A stretch of 64,000 bases of DNA from an uncultured Sphaerochaeta sp. GTDB lineage: Bacteria; Spirochaetota; Spirochaetia; Sphaerochaetales; Sphaerochaetaceae. The notes under the pieces were generated by a model. That model saw only the letters and a program-made list of their open reading frames with translations. It made no database searches and was not told the DNA's origin. The position numbers and the translations under genes were made by a program. Each line of letters begins with the position of its first letter. The stretch's first letter is position 1. Positions 1 through 9,325 of the stretch are shown here, piece by piece. The stretch is from the NCBI RefSeq assembly GCF_963666015.1, contig NZ_OY762555.1, positions 2,170,001 to 2,234,000 on the forward strand, in the 5' to 3' direction.

Positions 1-227
1 TCTACCTCAATAGTAATGCGCTACAGCCCCTTCCAATACTGCTCAGGAATATCCTGATGGCCAGTGGAATGAATGAATATGTGGAGGTAAGCGCCTTCGG
101 GGATGCTCCAATTGCCGCCATCAAGGCCGCATCGGTCTTCATGAGTGCAATACCAATGGTTATTGCCTACCCATTCATCCAGAAGTATTTCACCAAGGGA
201 ACATTGCTGGGAAGTGTGAAAGGATAA
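1..227 (+). CDS. Carbohydrate ABC transporter permease, LplC/YtcP type (3' end only)
   Basis: The open frame enters from the left edge and stops at TAA 225-227, giving about 74 C-terminal residues. They end in FTKGTLLGSVKG, the usual tail of LplC/YtcP-type inner-membrane permeases (binding-protein-dependent transport family), and contain a hydrophobic segment FMSAIPMVIAYPFIQKYF, the last membrane helix. The binding-protein gene starts 60 bases downstream and a pectin-derived oligosaccharide hydrolase follows. This matches the ytcQ-ytcP-yteP-yteR type clusters for rhamnogalacturonan fragments. The start and the partner permease lie outside the window. Confidence 0.8.
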   Translation, partial: YLNSNALQPLPILLRNILMASGMNEYVEVSAFGDAPIAAIKAASVFMSAIPMVIAYPFIQKYFTKGTLLGSVKG

Positions 228-287
228 GATGCTTTCCTGCTCTGCATGATTTTATTTGGATTTGGTAATTCATAAGGAGGATTAGCC

Positions 288-1862
288 ATGAAGAAACAGT
301 ATTTCGTATGCATCGCACTCATTGCGTTGCTCACTTTCGTTTCCCTGCCAGTATTCAGTCAGGGAACCAAAGATGCTGCAGATGGTCCGGTGACCATTGA
401 TCTGTGGTATGGCGCTGCGGTTACAGAAGCTGGGCCGCCCCCAGCCGATTGGGTAGGGTTTGACATCATCAAAGAGAAGTTGAACATCGATCTGAAGCTG
501 ACAACGCTTCCCTCCAATGAGAGTGACCAGGATGTTAAGATTCAGGCTGCCGCTGCGGCAAACAATCTTCCCGATCTGTTCATGGTCCGTCGCGATGTCT
601 TGACCCGTTTGGTTCCCCAGGGCTTGGTTGCGCCTGTTGATGATCTCTATGAGAAGATGCCCACTCGTACGGCAACCCATTACAACGAGGTAAGTCGTAA
701 CCATGCAAAGTTTGGTGGAAAGAGCTATGGATTGGCTGACCCTGGTTCAATCGTCAAGAATGAAGGTTTGTTGATTCGCAAGGATTGGTTGGATAACCTA
801 GGCTTGAGTGCACCAACTACCACTGATGAATTGCTTGAGGTCATGCGAGCCTTCACCTTCGATGATCCTGATGGTAATGGAAAGAATGACACCTACGGTT
901 ATGGTGCTTTCCAGGAAGTCAACAACTATGAAGCATGGCCCGGTCGCCGCTTGGAGCCAATCCTTGGTGCATTCGGTGTTGAAGGGACCTGGGATATGAC
1001 CACTGACAGCGCTGGTCTGAATATTCTCAAACCCGAATTTTATGATGCCATGACATATCTCAAAAAGATGGCTGATGAAGGTGTCATTGATCCAAACTGG
1101 CTTGCCTACAAGAAGGATGATTTCCGTGCTGCTTGGAAGCAGGGTCGTTTTGGAATCATGAGAGAGCAGAATGCTGCATTTGCAGCCCAGTCCAACTACG
1201 CTCCATTCGATAAGAACTTCCCTGATGGTGAATGGGTGATTCTCGATCCCGTCGAAGGGCCGAAAGGACATGCCTCTATTGGACCTTACACTGCAGGTTT
1301 CCGTATTTACGCCATCAGTGCAAAAGCAGCTGAAGAAGGAAAGAAAGACAAGATTGCCGAACTCCTCGAGTGGATGGCCTCTGATGAAGGATACTTCTTG
1401 CTCGGCTGGGGCGTTGAGGGTGTGAACTACACCAAGGATGCAAACGGTGTTCCTGTTGCTGATGGTATTTCTAATCCTGATCTGGCTTTCAGTGGTCCCG
1501 TCGGACAGACCGTGACCCAGCTTCGAAACATGGTTTTCTATAATGGTGATATCGAGTTGTATGCTCGCTATCCGAAGTACATCACTGATACCAGCAAGAA
1601 AGAAATGTCTGCACTTGAGGTACTGCGTGAGATGCAGACCAAGCAGTGGACTCCCGCTGTTGGTTCTGACATGCTTCCGATTCCGAATGCTGACCTGAAG
1701 CGTTTCTACGAACAAGGATTGAGTGAGTTCATCACTGGAAAGCGTACGCTGAACAGAACGAACTGGAACACTTGGATTGCTGAGTTCAAGAAACTCGGTG
1801 GACAGGATTGGAATGACAAAGGCGTTGCCTTTGCCAAGGAAAACAACCTGCTGAACGAGTAG
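288..1862 (+). CDS. Extracellular solute-binding protein of an oligosaccharide ABC transporter (LplA/YtcQ type)
   Basis: A 524-residue protein with an N-terminal export signal (MKKQYF, then a hydrophobic core ending near VFSQG). There is no lipobox cysteine, so it is probably periplasmic rather than a lipoprotein. The large size, the early WYGAAVTEAGPPPADW segment and the later NLPDLFMV segment fit the family 1 solute-binding proteins paired with LplB/LplC permeases. A strong ribosome site (AAGGAGG, 273-279) precedes the ATG. It follows the permease and precedes a GH105 hydrolase, so it probably binds an unsaturated rhamnogalacturonan or a related pectic oligosaccharide. The ligand is inferred from context, not seen. 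Confidence 0.85.
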   Translation: MKKQYFVCIALIALLTFVSLPVFSQGTKDAADGPVTIDLWYGAAVTEAGPPPADWVGFDIIKEKLNIDLKLTTLPSNESDQDVKIQAAAAANNLPDLFMVRRDVLTRLVPQGLVAPVDDLYEKMPTRTATHYNEVSRNHAKFGGKSYGLADPGSIVKNEGLLIRKDWLDNLGLSAPTTTDELLEVMRAFTFDDPDGNGKNDTYGYGAFQEVNNYEAWPGRRLEPILGAFGVEGTWDMTTDSAGLNILKPEFYDAMTYLKKMADEGVIDPNWLAYKKDDFRAAWKQGRFGIMREQNAAFAAQSNYAPFDKNFPDGEWVILDPVEGPKGHASIGPYTAGFRIYAISAKAAEEGKKDKIAELLEWMASDEGYFLLGWGVEGVNYTKDANGVPVADGISNPDLAFSGPVGQTVTQLRNMVFYNGDIELYARYPKYITDTSKKEMSALEVLREMQTKQWTPAVGSDMLPIPNADLKRFYEQGLSEFITGKRTLNRTNWNTWIAEFKKLGGQDWNDKGVAFAKENNLLNE

Positions 1863-1936
1863 GTGTGATGAGACCCATTTCCGGCTGCGCGATGATCGGC
1901 AGCCGGAAGATTTGGCACGAACATGAGGAATGAAGC

Positions 1937-3037
1937 ATGATGGACAGGGGTGAGCGCCTTTCGTTGAAACTAGCTGAAAGTGTGGTTTCACGGTACAAAC
2001 CTTCACAGATGCGATGGCATTATGAGCATGGGCTGGTGATACACAGTTGTTTGCTGGTTGGAGAGGCCTACGACCGAGAAGAGATGTTCCAGTGGGCATA
2101 CACGATGTATGACCCAATGGTGGGCAAGGACGGCCAGGTTGTCTCCTACCGATTAGGTGAGTACAACCTAGACCAGATCAACGCTGGAAGAAATCTTTTT
2201 TCTCTGTATCAGAATACAAAGGAGAGACGTTTTCTTCTGGCTGCCCAGCTGTTGAAAAGTCAGCTCAACTCCCATCCAAGGACCCTCTCAGGAGTATTCT
2301 GGCATAAGGAGATTTACCCTTGGCAGATTTGGTTGGATGGAGTCTACATGCAGGGTCCTTTCAATGCCCAGTTCTGTAAAGTCAGTGGGGATATTGCTGG
2401 GTTTGATGATACGGTGGAGCAGGTAATTAAGGTTTATCGGATACTTAAGGATCCGAAGACGGGCTTGCTGTATCATGCCTATGATGAGTCTCGGGGCCAG
2501 AGATGGTCTGACGCAGAAACCGGTCTTTCTCCCCATTTCTGGGGAAGGGCGATTGGCTGGTATTGTATGGCTATCCTTGATATTCTTGACTTCCTTCCTG
2601 AGTCACATCCCAAGCGTGGGGAACTAGGGCGTATACTTACCCGGGTTCTTGACTCACTGCTCCCTTATCAGAGTGAAAGCGGCATGTGGTACCAGGTAGT
2701 GGATAAACAAGATCAGAAAGATAATTATCTTGAGACCTCATGCTCAAGTATGTTTGCCTACAGTCTTCTGAAAGCATTGCGCGTTGGTATAACCAATAAT
2801 GGGATCTATCGAAAGCAGGCAATGCTTGCCATTGATGACATCAGAGAACGATATCTGAGAGAGGATGAGAAAGGATGTCTCCATCTAGGAGGAATCTGTT
2901 CTGTTGCCGGATTAGGCGGAAATCCCTATCGCGATGGTTCATTGCACTACTATGTATGTGAGCCAGTAGTGGAGGATGATTTCAAAGGGGTAGGTTCCTT
3001 CATACTTGCTTGCTTGGAAGCTGAGCAAGCTCTCTAG
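1937..3037 (+). CDS. Glycoside hydrolase family 105, unsaturated rhamnogalacturonyl hydrolase (YteR/YesR like)
   Basis: A 366-residue alpha/alpha-barrel type enzyme without a signal peptide, hence cytoplasmic. The segment PWQIWLDGVYMQGPF around residues 128-142 matches the family active-site region. Asp134 corresponds to the catalytic Asp of YteR, which adds water to the C4-C5 double bond left by pectate or rhamnogalacturonan lyases. Later family-typical stretches are HFWGRAIGWYCMAILD and LETSCSSMFAYSLLKA. The gene lies 74 bases after the binding protein and ends in an intrinsic terminator, so it closes the uptake operon. The family is secure; the exact oligosaccharide is inferred. Confidence 0.9.
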   Translation: MMDRGERLSLKLAESVVSRYKPSQMRWHYEHGLVIHSCLLVGEAYDREEMFQWAYTMYDPMVGKDGQVVSYRLGEYNLDQINAGRNLFSLYQNTKERRFLLAAQLLKSQLNSHPRTLSGVFWHKEIYPWQIWLDGVYMQGPFNAQFCKVSGDIAGFDDTVEQVIKVYRILKDPKTGLLYHAYDESRGQRWSDAETGLSPHFWGRAIGWYCMAILDILDFLPESHPKRGELGRILTRVLDSLLPYQSESGMWYQVVDKQDQKDNYLETSCSSMFAYSLLKALRVGITNNGIYRKQAMLAIDDIRERYLREDEKGCLHLGGICSVAGLGGNPYRDGSLHYYVCEPVVEDDFKGVGSFILACLEAEQAL

Positions 3038-3063
3038 CCAAGATAATGTGCTTGCCTTTAATT

Positions 3064-3089
3064 CCCCGGTATAGAGCCGGGGTTTTTTT
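3064..3089 (+). terminator. Intrinsic terminator after the GH105 gene
   Basis: Stem CCCCGG 3064-3069 with CCGGGG 3077-3082, 7-base loop, followed by seven T. It ends the sugar operon about 27 bases after the stop codon. Confidence 0.9.
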
Positions 3090-3267
3090 ACATCCAGTCA
3101 AGAATTTCTATGAGTATTGAGGTACAGACAACTGGTTCTTGCTCAATGGTTTGTCTTGAGTTAATGCTTCTTGGAGGCGGTTTCTTTGTTTGACAATGGT
3201 ACAAGGTGAATGTAGAATGAATTTACACAGTTTTTTGTGCATGATCACAAAAATAGGAGAAGACAGT

Positions 3268-4350
3268 ATGAAAAAATTGGCTGTAGTGCTTTGTATCTTC
3301 CTGATGCTCGGCTCGTTTGCATTCGCTCAAGGCAGCGATGAAGGTGGGGCAAAGAAGAGTAATCTTCGTGTTGGAATGGTCACTGATGCTGGTACGATTG
3401 ATGATAAATCCTTCAATCAGGGAACTTGGGAAGGTATTTTGAAGGCAAGTAAGGACTACGCGCTTGATGTCAAATATCTCAAGCCCGCTGGGACCACTGA
3501 GGCTGACTACCTAAAGGAAATCGGTAACTTGGTTGATGCTGGCTATAATTTTATTGTATGCCCAGGATTCAAGTTTGAGACCGCACTGTTTGAGGCTCAG
3601 GATAAGTATCCCAATGTGAAATTCGTCATCCTCGATGGTGAACCACACAGTGCTGACTACTCTGAGTTCCGCATTGAACCGAATGTAGTAGCAGTCTATT
3701 ATGCTGAGCATGAATCCGGCTTCCTCGCTGGCCTTGCTGCTGCTTTGCAACTTAAGGAAGGCGATTTTGGTTTTGTCGGCGGTATGGAAATTCCAGCTGT
3801 ACAGAAGTTCAATTGGGGCTTCCAGCAGGGCGTTGCTTTCGCCAATAAAAACTATGGCACCAAGATTGTCATGAAGCAAGAGAACAACCTTTATCAGGGT
3901 TCTTTTGACAACATCAGCGCTGGACAGCAGATTGCAGCATCCATGTACGACCGTGGTGTAGATGTCATCTTCGCAGCAGCCGGTGGTGTTGGCGTTGGTG
4001 TTATCAACGAAGCAAAGAACCGTGCTTCAAGTGGACAGAAAGTATGGGTAATCGGAGTTGACGTAGATCAGTACCCAGAGGGAGTTCTTCCTAGCGGCAA
4101 GTCCATCATCCTCACCAGTGCAATGAAGTACCTCGACCGTGCTTCCTATGACATGATTGTTGCTGAGCTCAATGGAACTTTTCCTGCAGGTGAAATACTT
4201 ACCTTTACCGCAGCAAATGAGGGTGTAGGTATCCCTGCCCAGAACCCGAATCTTGACAAGGCTGTCACCGATGAGGTTGCCAAGGTCTCTGCAATGATGA
4301 CCAGTGGTGAGCTTAAGGTGCAGGCTTCCGGCGATGGATTGTTCAAGTAA
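3268..4350 (+). CDS. BMP-family nucleoside-binding protein (PnrA/TmpC type)
   Basis: A 360-residue protein with signal peptide MKKLAVVLCIFLMLGSFAFA and no lipobox. The start at 3268 is chosen over the in-frame 3190 ATG because AGGAGA lies 9-14 bases upstream and the signal peptide begins here. Family marks are VGMVTDAGTIDDKSFNQGTWEG near the N terminus and FGFVGGMEIPAVQKFNWGFQ in the middle, typical of the basic membrane protein family that binds purine nucleosides in Treponema (TmpC/PnrA). The ATPase, two permeases and a purine nucleoside phosphorylase follow, which supports purine nucleosides as the ligand. Confidence 0.9.
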   Translation: MKKLAVVLCIFLMLGSFAFAQGSDEGGAKKSNLRVGMVTDAGTIDDKSFNQGTWEGILKASKDYALDVKYLKPAGTTEADYLKEIGNLVDAGYNFIVCPGFKFETALFEAQDKYPNVKFVILDGEPHSADYSEFRIEPNVVAVYYAEHESGFLAGLAAALQLKEGDFGFVGGMEIPAVQKFNWGFQQGVAFANKNYGTKIVMKQENNLYQGSFDNISAGQQIAASMYDRGVDVIFAAAGGVGVGVINEAKNRASSGQKVWVIGVDVDQYPEGVLPSGKSIILTSAMKYLDRASYDMIVAELNGTFPAGEILTFTAANEGVGIPAQNPNLDKAVTDEVAKVSAMMTSGELKVQASGDGLFK

Positions 4351-4372
4351 ACCTTCCGATTAATTCGCGCAC

Positions 4373-4397
4373 AAGGGCCACCCCATAGGTGGCCCTT
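4373..4397 (+). terminator. Strong hairpin between receptor and ATPase genes (attenuator or mRNA stabiliser)
   Basis: Ten-base perfect stem AAGGGCCACC 4373-4382 with GGTGGCCCTT 4388-4397, loop CCATA. Only a weak T run follows, so partial termination or 3'-end protection of the receptor mRNA is more likely than a complete stop. It would give more receptor than transporter. Confidence 0.7.
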
Positions 4398-4442
4398 CTG
4401 TGCAACTCATAGCTATGATTTGTTCACACAGGGAGTCCACTG

Positions 4443-5963
4443 ATGAGCCACGTTATTGAGATGTTGAACATACGCAAGGAGTTTCCAGGAATCGTTGCAA
4501 ACGATGAGATCACCTTGCAAGTGGAACAGGGAGAAATTCATGCCATTCTCGGTGAGAATGGAGCAGGAAAATCTACCCTTATGAGTATCCTTTTCGGTTT
4601 GTATCATGCCGATAAGGGGCAGATAAAAGTCAAAGGGAAAGAAGTCAGGATCAATGATCCCAACGATGCCAATGAACTTGGCATTGGAATGGTGCATCAG
4701 CACTTTCAACTTGTACAAAATTTCACGGTTACCGAGAATATCATTCTCGGAAAAGAGGGAGGCTTCATCCTTGATCGTAGGACTGCATCTAAGAAGATCA
4801 AGGACCTCTCTGAAAAATATGGATTGAATATAGATCCAAACATGGTCATCGAGGATATCACCGTTGGGATGCAGCAACGTGTAGAGATTCTGAAAATGCT
4901 CTACCGAAATGCTGAGATACTGATATTTGATGAACCGACGGCAGTACTTACCCCTCAAGAGATTGAAGACCTCATGGAGATTATGCGAAGCTTAGTTGCC
5001 GAGGGGAAATCAGTCATCCTAATCACCCATAAACTGAATGAGATCAAGGCCGTTGCTGACCGATGTACGGTTATCCGCCGAGGAAAACTTATCGGGGTGG
5101 TTAATGTAAAGGAAACCACAACAGCAAAAATGGCATCAATGATGGTAGGTAGGCCTGTTAGTTTTAAAGTTGACAAGAAACCTGCCCAGGTGGGTCGTGT
5201 AATATTGGATATTCATGACTTGAAAGTCATGAGCAGCAAGAAGATACTTGGGGTAAAGGACTTTTCACTTTCAGTAAAAGCTGGTGAAATTGTCGGAATT
5301 GCCGGCGTTGATGGGAATGGACAGACCGAGCTCATTGAGGCAATAACCGGATTGAGGGCAGTTGAAAGTGGTTCCATCATCCTTGATGGAAATGACATCA
5401 CTAATGCCGATATTCGCAGGCGCAATGAGATAGGACTAGGACATATACCTGAAGATAGGCAGAAACGAGGGCTAGTGATGAGCTCTTCGGTGTTCAATAA
5501 TATTGCCATCAAGGAGTACTATCACAGTCCTTTCAGTAAGAAAGGTATACTCGAAGCTGATTACTTACGGGAGTATGCGCAGAAAGTGGTTGGGCAGTTT
5601 GATGTCCGCAGTGGTGAAGGTATTTTCTCCCTTGCAGGGAAGCTCTCTGGAGGTAATCAGCAGAAATTGATAGTTGGTCGTGAGGTCGTTGCCGACCCTG
5701 AGTTGCTTATTGCAGTCCAGCCGACCAGGGGCCTGGATGTAGGGGCAATTGAATATATACACTCCCAACTGGTTGCACACCGCGACAAGGGCCATGCGGT
5801 CTTGCTGGTTTCCTTTGAGTTGGATGAAATCTTCAACCTCTCGGATAGGATTGCTGTCATGAATAGTGGAGAGTTGATTGATATTGTGAAAACCTCAGAG
5901 ACAAATGAGGATGAGGTCGGCTTGATGATGGCCGGTATAAAGCGAAAGGAAGGTGAACAATGA
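4443..5963 (+). CDS. Nucleoside ABC transporter ATP-binding protein, two-domain
   Basis: A 506-residue protein with two fused nucleotide-binding domains, as in YufO/NupA and RbsA-like ATPases. Domain 1 has Walker A GENGAGKST at residues 37-45, the segment VGMQQRVEILKML in place of a standard signature, and Walker B ILIFDEPTAVLTP. Domain 2 has a degenerate Walker A (GVDGNGQTE), signature LSGGNQQK and an altered Walker B LLIAVQPTRGLD, typical of this subfamily, where the second site is catalytically weak. The stop codon overlaps the next start by four bases (5960-5963), indicating translational coupling to the permease. Confidence 0.9.
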   Translation: MSHVIEMLNIRKEFPGIVANDEITLQVEQGEIHAILGENGAGKSTLMSILFGLYHADKGQIKVKGKEVRINDPNDANELGIGMVHQHFQLVQNFTVTENIILGKEGGFILDRRTASKKIKDLSEKYGLNIDPNMVIEDITVGMQQRVEILKMLYRNAEILIFDEPTAVLTPQEIEDLMEIMRSLVAEGKSVILITHKLNEIKAVADRCTVIRRGKLIGVVNVKETTTAKMASMMVGRPVSFKVDKKPAQVGRVILDIHDLKVMSSKKILGVKDFSLSVKAGEIVGIAGVDGNGQTELIEAITGLRAVESGSIILDGNDITNADIRRRNEIGLGHIPEDRQKRGLVMSSSVFNNIAIKEYYHSPFSKKGILEADYLREYAQKVVGQFDVRSGEGIFSLAGKLSGGNQQKLIVGREVVADPELLIAVQPTRGLDVGAIEYIHSQLVAHRDKGHAVLLVSFELDEIFNLSDRIAVMNSGELIDIVKTSETNEDEVGLMMAGIKRKEGEQ

Positions 5964-7081
5964 AATCATTGAAAAAACGAGAACTGCAAAGCAACGCCTT
6001 CCTCGTCGCAGTCAGCGCAGTGGTCCTTGGCCTTATCGCTGGAGCTATTCTCATGGCTTCAATCGGTAGTAATCCCTTTGCAGGGTTTTGGTACTTGTTC
6101 CGTGGAAGTCTGATGAATATTGAAAGAATTGGAAACACTTTGGCAACAGCAACAACCTTGATGCTGGTAGGCCTTTCTGTTGCTTTTGCTTTCAAGACAG
6201 GACTATTCAACATTGGGGCAAGTGGGCAGATGTTGGTTGGTGGCCTCTGTGCAACCATTGTTGCCCATAAGGTGTTTCTTCCCCGTCCACTCTTCTTGGC
6301 TGTCTTGATCGGATCGGCCCTTGCTGGGGGAGCTCTTTGGGGGGTTATTCCTGGATTTCTCAAAGCCAAGTTCAACGTGCATGAAGTTGTTGCAACCATT
6401 ATGATGAACTGGATTGCCTACTGGTCTGTGTACTATTTTGTACCTGCCTATCTCAAGGGACCCTCCTTGGAGACGGAGAGCGCCAGTATTGCAGTTTCCC
6501 AATCCCTCAGAACTGGGTGGTTGACCAACCTGTTCAACGGATCGTATATGAATCTTGGTTTCTTTGTTGCACTAATCTCAGTGATCTTGATTAAATTCAT
6601 CTTGGACAAGACTACACTTGGATTCAGTCTGAAAGCCGTTGGTGCGAACCGTTTCTGCGCTGAGTATGCAGGGATCAAGGTGAACCGCAATGTGGTTATC
6701 TCGATGATGATCGCAGGCGGGCTGGCAGGTTTGGCTGGGCTCTCCTTCTATACAGGGTATTCAAGGAATATGCAGATTGGAGTCATGCCTTCCCAAGGTT
6801 TTGATGGAATAGCTGTCGCGCTTTTAGGTGCCAGCAATCCATTGGGAGTATTTTTCAGTGCACTGTTCTTTGGAATCTTGCAATCTGGAAAAGGGTTTAT
6901 GAATGCCATGACCAGCGTTCCCCCAGAGATAGCCGATACCATCATAGCCGTAATCATCTACTTTACGGCAACCAGTGTATTGTTCAAGCGTTTCTGGGAT
7001 GCTGTATTTAAACGACGAAATAACAGGATCAATCCCCAAGAGGAACCTGTGGTAACGACACCAGAGAAGGAGGACAAGTAA
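5960..7081 (+). CDS. Nucleoside ABC transporter permease 1 (YufP/NupB type)
   Basis: A 373-residue inner-membrane protein with about nine hydrophobic segments. LSVAFAFKTGLFNIGASGQMLVGG and the later GFDGIAVALLGASNPLGV are typical of the BPD_transp_2 permease family that works with BMP receptors. It is co-translated with the ATPase upstream (ATGA overlap) and is separated from the second permease by one base. The C-terminal tail is charged and cytoplasmic. Confidence 0.9.
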   Translation: MKSLKKRELQSNAFLVAVSAVVLGLIAGAILMASIGSNPFAGFWYLFRGSLMNIERIGNTLATATTLMLVGLSVAFAFKTGLFNIGASGQMLVGGLCATIVAHKVFLPRPLFLAVLIGSALAGGALWGVIPGFLKAKFNVHEVVATIMMNWIAYWSVYYFVPAYLKGPSLETESASIAVSQSLRTGWLTNLFNGSYMNLGFFVALISVILIKFILDKTTLGFSLKAVGANRFCAEYAGIKVNRNVVISMMIAGGLAGLAGLSFYTGYSRNMQIGVMPSQGFDGIAVALLGASNPLGVFFSALFFGILQSGKGFMNAMTSVPPEIADTIIAVIIYFTATSVLFKRFWDAVFKRRNNRINPQEEPVVTTPEKEDK

Positions 7082-7082
7082 T

Positions 7083-8015
7083 ATGTGGGATACCTTGGTA
7101 AGTATTTTTCCGTATGCAATCGCCTATACGATTCCCATGTTGATGACCTCCCTTGGGGGGTTGTACAGTGAACGGAGTGGTGTCACCAACCTTGGGCTGG
7201 AAGGCTTGATGTTGGTTGGATACTTTGCGAGTGCCATTACGATCAAGATGAGTGAAGCAACCTTGGGTATCAATGCACTCCCCGTCGGACTGCTTGTCGG
7301 TGTTGCCGCTGGTGCAATTTTCAGTCTTCTCCATGCGTTTGCTTCGATCAACCTGAAGGCTGACCAAGTAATCAGTGGAACAGCAATCAATATGTTGGCA
7401 GCTGCCCTCACGGTATATCTTGCCAGAACCATCAGTGGAAGCGGAAACGTCCGTATTATGATGGGTATCGTTCGTGAGAATATTCCGTTTCTTTCCAAGA
7501 TACCGATTATCGGACCTCTTTTCTTCAGTCAATCCTACTGGACTACCTGGGTCTGTCTGATTATTTGGGGTCTCTCATGGATCCTGTTGTACAAGACCAG
7601 CTTTGGCCTTCGTCTACGTGCTTGTGGTGAACATCCTTCTGCAGTTGCTTCTGCTGGAATCAATGTGCATAAGATGCGCTACTTCGGTGTTGCCATGAGT
7701 GGTGCTCTTGCAGGTCTTGGTGGATCGGTGATTCTGATTACCTACTCAGGAGAGTTCAATGGTACGGTTGCCGGTCTCGGCTTTCTTTCCATTGCTGCCT
7801 TGATTTTTGGACAGTGGAAGCCGTTGGGAATTCTTGGTGCGACATTCTTTTTTGGAATTGCAACAACAATTGCCAATGTCAGCCAAGTTATTCCGTCATT
7901 GCAGGTAATTCCTCCTGTCTTCTTCAAGATTTTCCCGTATGTAGCCACCTTGTTGGCTTTGGTGCTATTCTCGAAGAATTCTGCTGCTCCAAAGGCAAGC
8001 GGCGAACCGTTCTAA
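7083..8015 (+). CDS. Nucleoside ABC transporter permease 2 (YufQ/NupC type)
   Basis: A 310-residue inner-membrane protein of the same permease family, containing YSERSGVTNLGLEGLMLVG near the N terminus and a typical LRACGEHPSAVASAGINV loop. It completes the heteromeric channel of the BMP-type transporter: receptor, ATPase, permease 1, permease 2 in the usual order. The phosphorylase gene starts 18 bases downstream with a good ribosome site (AGGAGG). Confidence 0.9.
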   Translation: MWDTLVSIFPYAIAYTIPMLMTSLGGLYSERSGVTNLGLEGLMLVGYFASAITIKMSEATLGINALPVGLLVGVAAGAIFSLLHAFASINLKADQVISGTAINMLAAALTVYLARTISGSGNVRIMMGIVRENIPFLSKIPIIGPLFFSQSYWTTWVCLIIWGLSWILLYKTSFGLRLRACGEHPSAVASAGINVHKMRYFGVAMSGALAGLGGSVILITYSGEFNGTVAGLGFLSIAALIFGQWKPLGILGATFFFGIATTIANVSQVIPSLQVIPPVFFKIFPYVATLLALVLFSKNSAAPKASGEPF

Positions 8016-8033
8016 TAGTCTCAGGAGGACTGT

Positions 8034-8864
8034 ATGGATACTTTAATGGATAAAATGCAGGAAGCTGCAATGTATATCACCTCTCGTATCGGAGAGGAGC
8101 CCGTTTCAATTGGTATGGTATTGGGCAGTGGGCTTGGAGGGTTGGCTGATGAGCTGGAGGATGCTGTTGCCATTTCCTATAAGGATATTCCCCATTTTCC
8201 AGTTTCTACAGTGTATGGCCATAAAGGTCGTCTGGTAGCTGGTACGCTGGAAGGTAAACGCGTGTTATGCATGCAGGGACGCTTTCACTACTATGAAGGG
8301 TATGGTATGGACCAGGTTGTCTTCCCCATCCAGGTGATGCATGCCCTCGGTATTGAACAGCTCTTGGTAACCAATGCAGCCGGTGGGGTGAATGAGTCCT
8401 ACAAGCCGGGTGATTTGATGCTGATCACTGATCATATTAAATTGATTGCCGACAGTCCTATGCGTGGACCAAACTATGAGAGTCTTGGAGAACGATTCTT
8501 TGATATGACCAATGCCTATAACAAGCAGTTGTGTGCCTTGGCAAGGGAGGAAGCAAAAAAACAGGAGATTCCCTTGCAGGAAGGTGTCTATATGTTCTTT
8601 GCCGGGCCATCATATGAGACTCCTGCAGAAATCCGTGCGGCTAGGACGCTCGGCTCTGATGCAGTGGGAATGTCCACTGTACCTGAAGCGATTGCTGCAA
8701 GCCACATGCGTATGAAGGTGCTGGGAATCAGTTGCATCACCAATATGGCATCAGGAATCCTGGACCAGCCGCTGAGTCATACCGAGGTCATGGAGACAGG
8801 CGACCAGGTGAAGGAAGCCTTTACCTCTCTGGTTCGCAGTGTAACAAAGGTCTGGCCAGTATGA
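8034..8864 (+). CDS. punA: Purine nucleoside phosphorylase, inosine/guanosine type
   Basis: A 276-residue enzyme of the trimeric PNP family, which splits inosine and guanosine with phosphate into the base and ribose 1-phosphate. Visible motifs are the phosphate loop VLGSGLGG, GRFHYYEGYGM, the LLVTNAAGGV strand and the C-terminal GISCITNMASGI. Its place directly after the BMP transporter indicates that imported purine nucleosides are cleaved at once. The last four bases overlap the next start (ATGA). Confidence 0.92.
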   Translation: MDTLMDKMQEAAMYITSRIGEEPVSIGMVLGSGLGGLADELEDAVAISYKDIPHFPVSTVYGHKGRLVAGTLEGKRVLCMQGRFHYYEGYGMDQVVFPIQVMHALGIEQLLVTNAAGGVNESYKPGDLMLITDHIKLIADSPMRGPNYESLGERFFDMTNAYNKQLCALAREEAKKQEIPLQEGVYMFFAGPSYETPAEIRAARTLGSDAVGMSTVPEAIAASHMRMKVLGISCITNMASGILDQPLSHTEVMETGDQVKEAFTSLVRSVTKVWPV

Positions 8865-9325
8865 AGAACCAGACACTGATAGAGCAATTAGGTCTGGAAC
8901 CTCTTCCAGAGGAAGGAGGATTCTTTAAGCGAGTTTATTCCTTCATGGAGGAAGACCGCTTGCTTGGCAGTGTCATCTACTATCTGGTCACCGAAGAAAG
9001 TTACTCTTCGCTTCACTATCTCTCTACTGATGAGGTATGGTTTTTTCTCGAGGGAGATTTATTGGAGCAACTGGTACTCAACAGTGATGGTAGTCATGAA
9101 CTACGTTTGTTGGGACCGGCTAGCGAGGGACACCAACCTCTTTCCATGATACAGGGAGGGTGTTGGCAGGGAACGAAACTCCAAGGAAACCAAGGTTGGG
9201 CTTTATGTGCCACTACCATGTGCCCTTCCTTTGATCAGAGTATTTACAAGCAAGGTACTGTAGAACTGGAGAGTGAGTATCCACAGTGTCCTGATATAAG
9301 AAGATTCTTAGCGAAGGAGGAGTGA
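8861..9325 (+). CDS. Cupin-fold protein, DUF985 family
   Basis: A 154-residue protein. The start at 8861 overlaps the phosphorylase stop, and an in-frame upstream extension only reads through that gene. The order is EGGFFKRVY, then SVIYYLVTEESYSSLHYLS, DEVWFFLEGD, and ALCATTMCPSFD near the end, which is the DUF985 (cupin_5) pattern. These are small beta-barrel proteins of unknown reaction, possibly binding a nucleotide-sugar-like ligand. Its position in a nucleoside operon suggests a role with sugar or nucleoside products, but that is inference. Confidence 0.8.
   Translation: MKNQTLIEQLGLEPLPEEGGFFKRVYSFMEEDRLLGSVIYYLVTEESYSSLHYLSTDEVWFFLEGDLLEQLVLNSDGSHELRLLGPASEGHQPLSMIQGGCWQGTKLQGNQGWALCATTMCPSFDQSIYKQGTVELESEYPQCPDIRRFLAKEE

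Noticed and set aside
798..2117. Long minus-strand open frame (439 codons) over the binding-protein gene
   Set aside because: It is antisense to a clear solute-binding protein, has no recognisable domain and has Ser/Cys/His-rich low-quality composition; a shadow frame.
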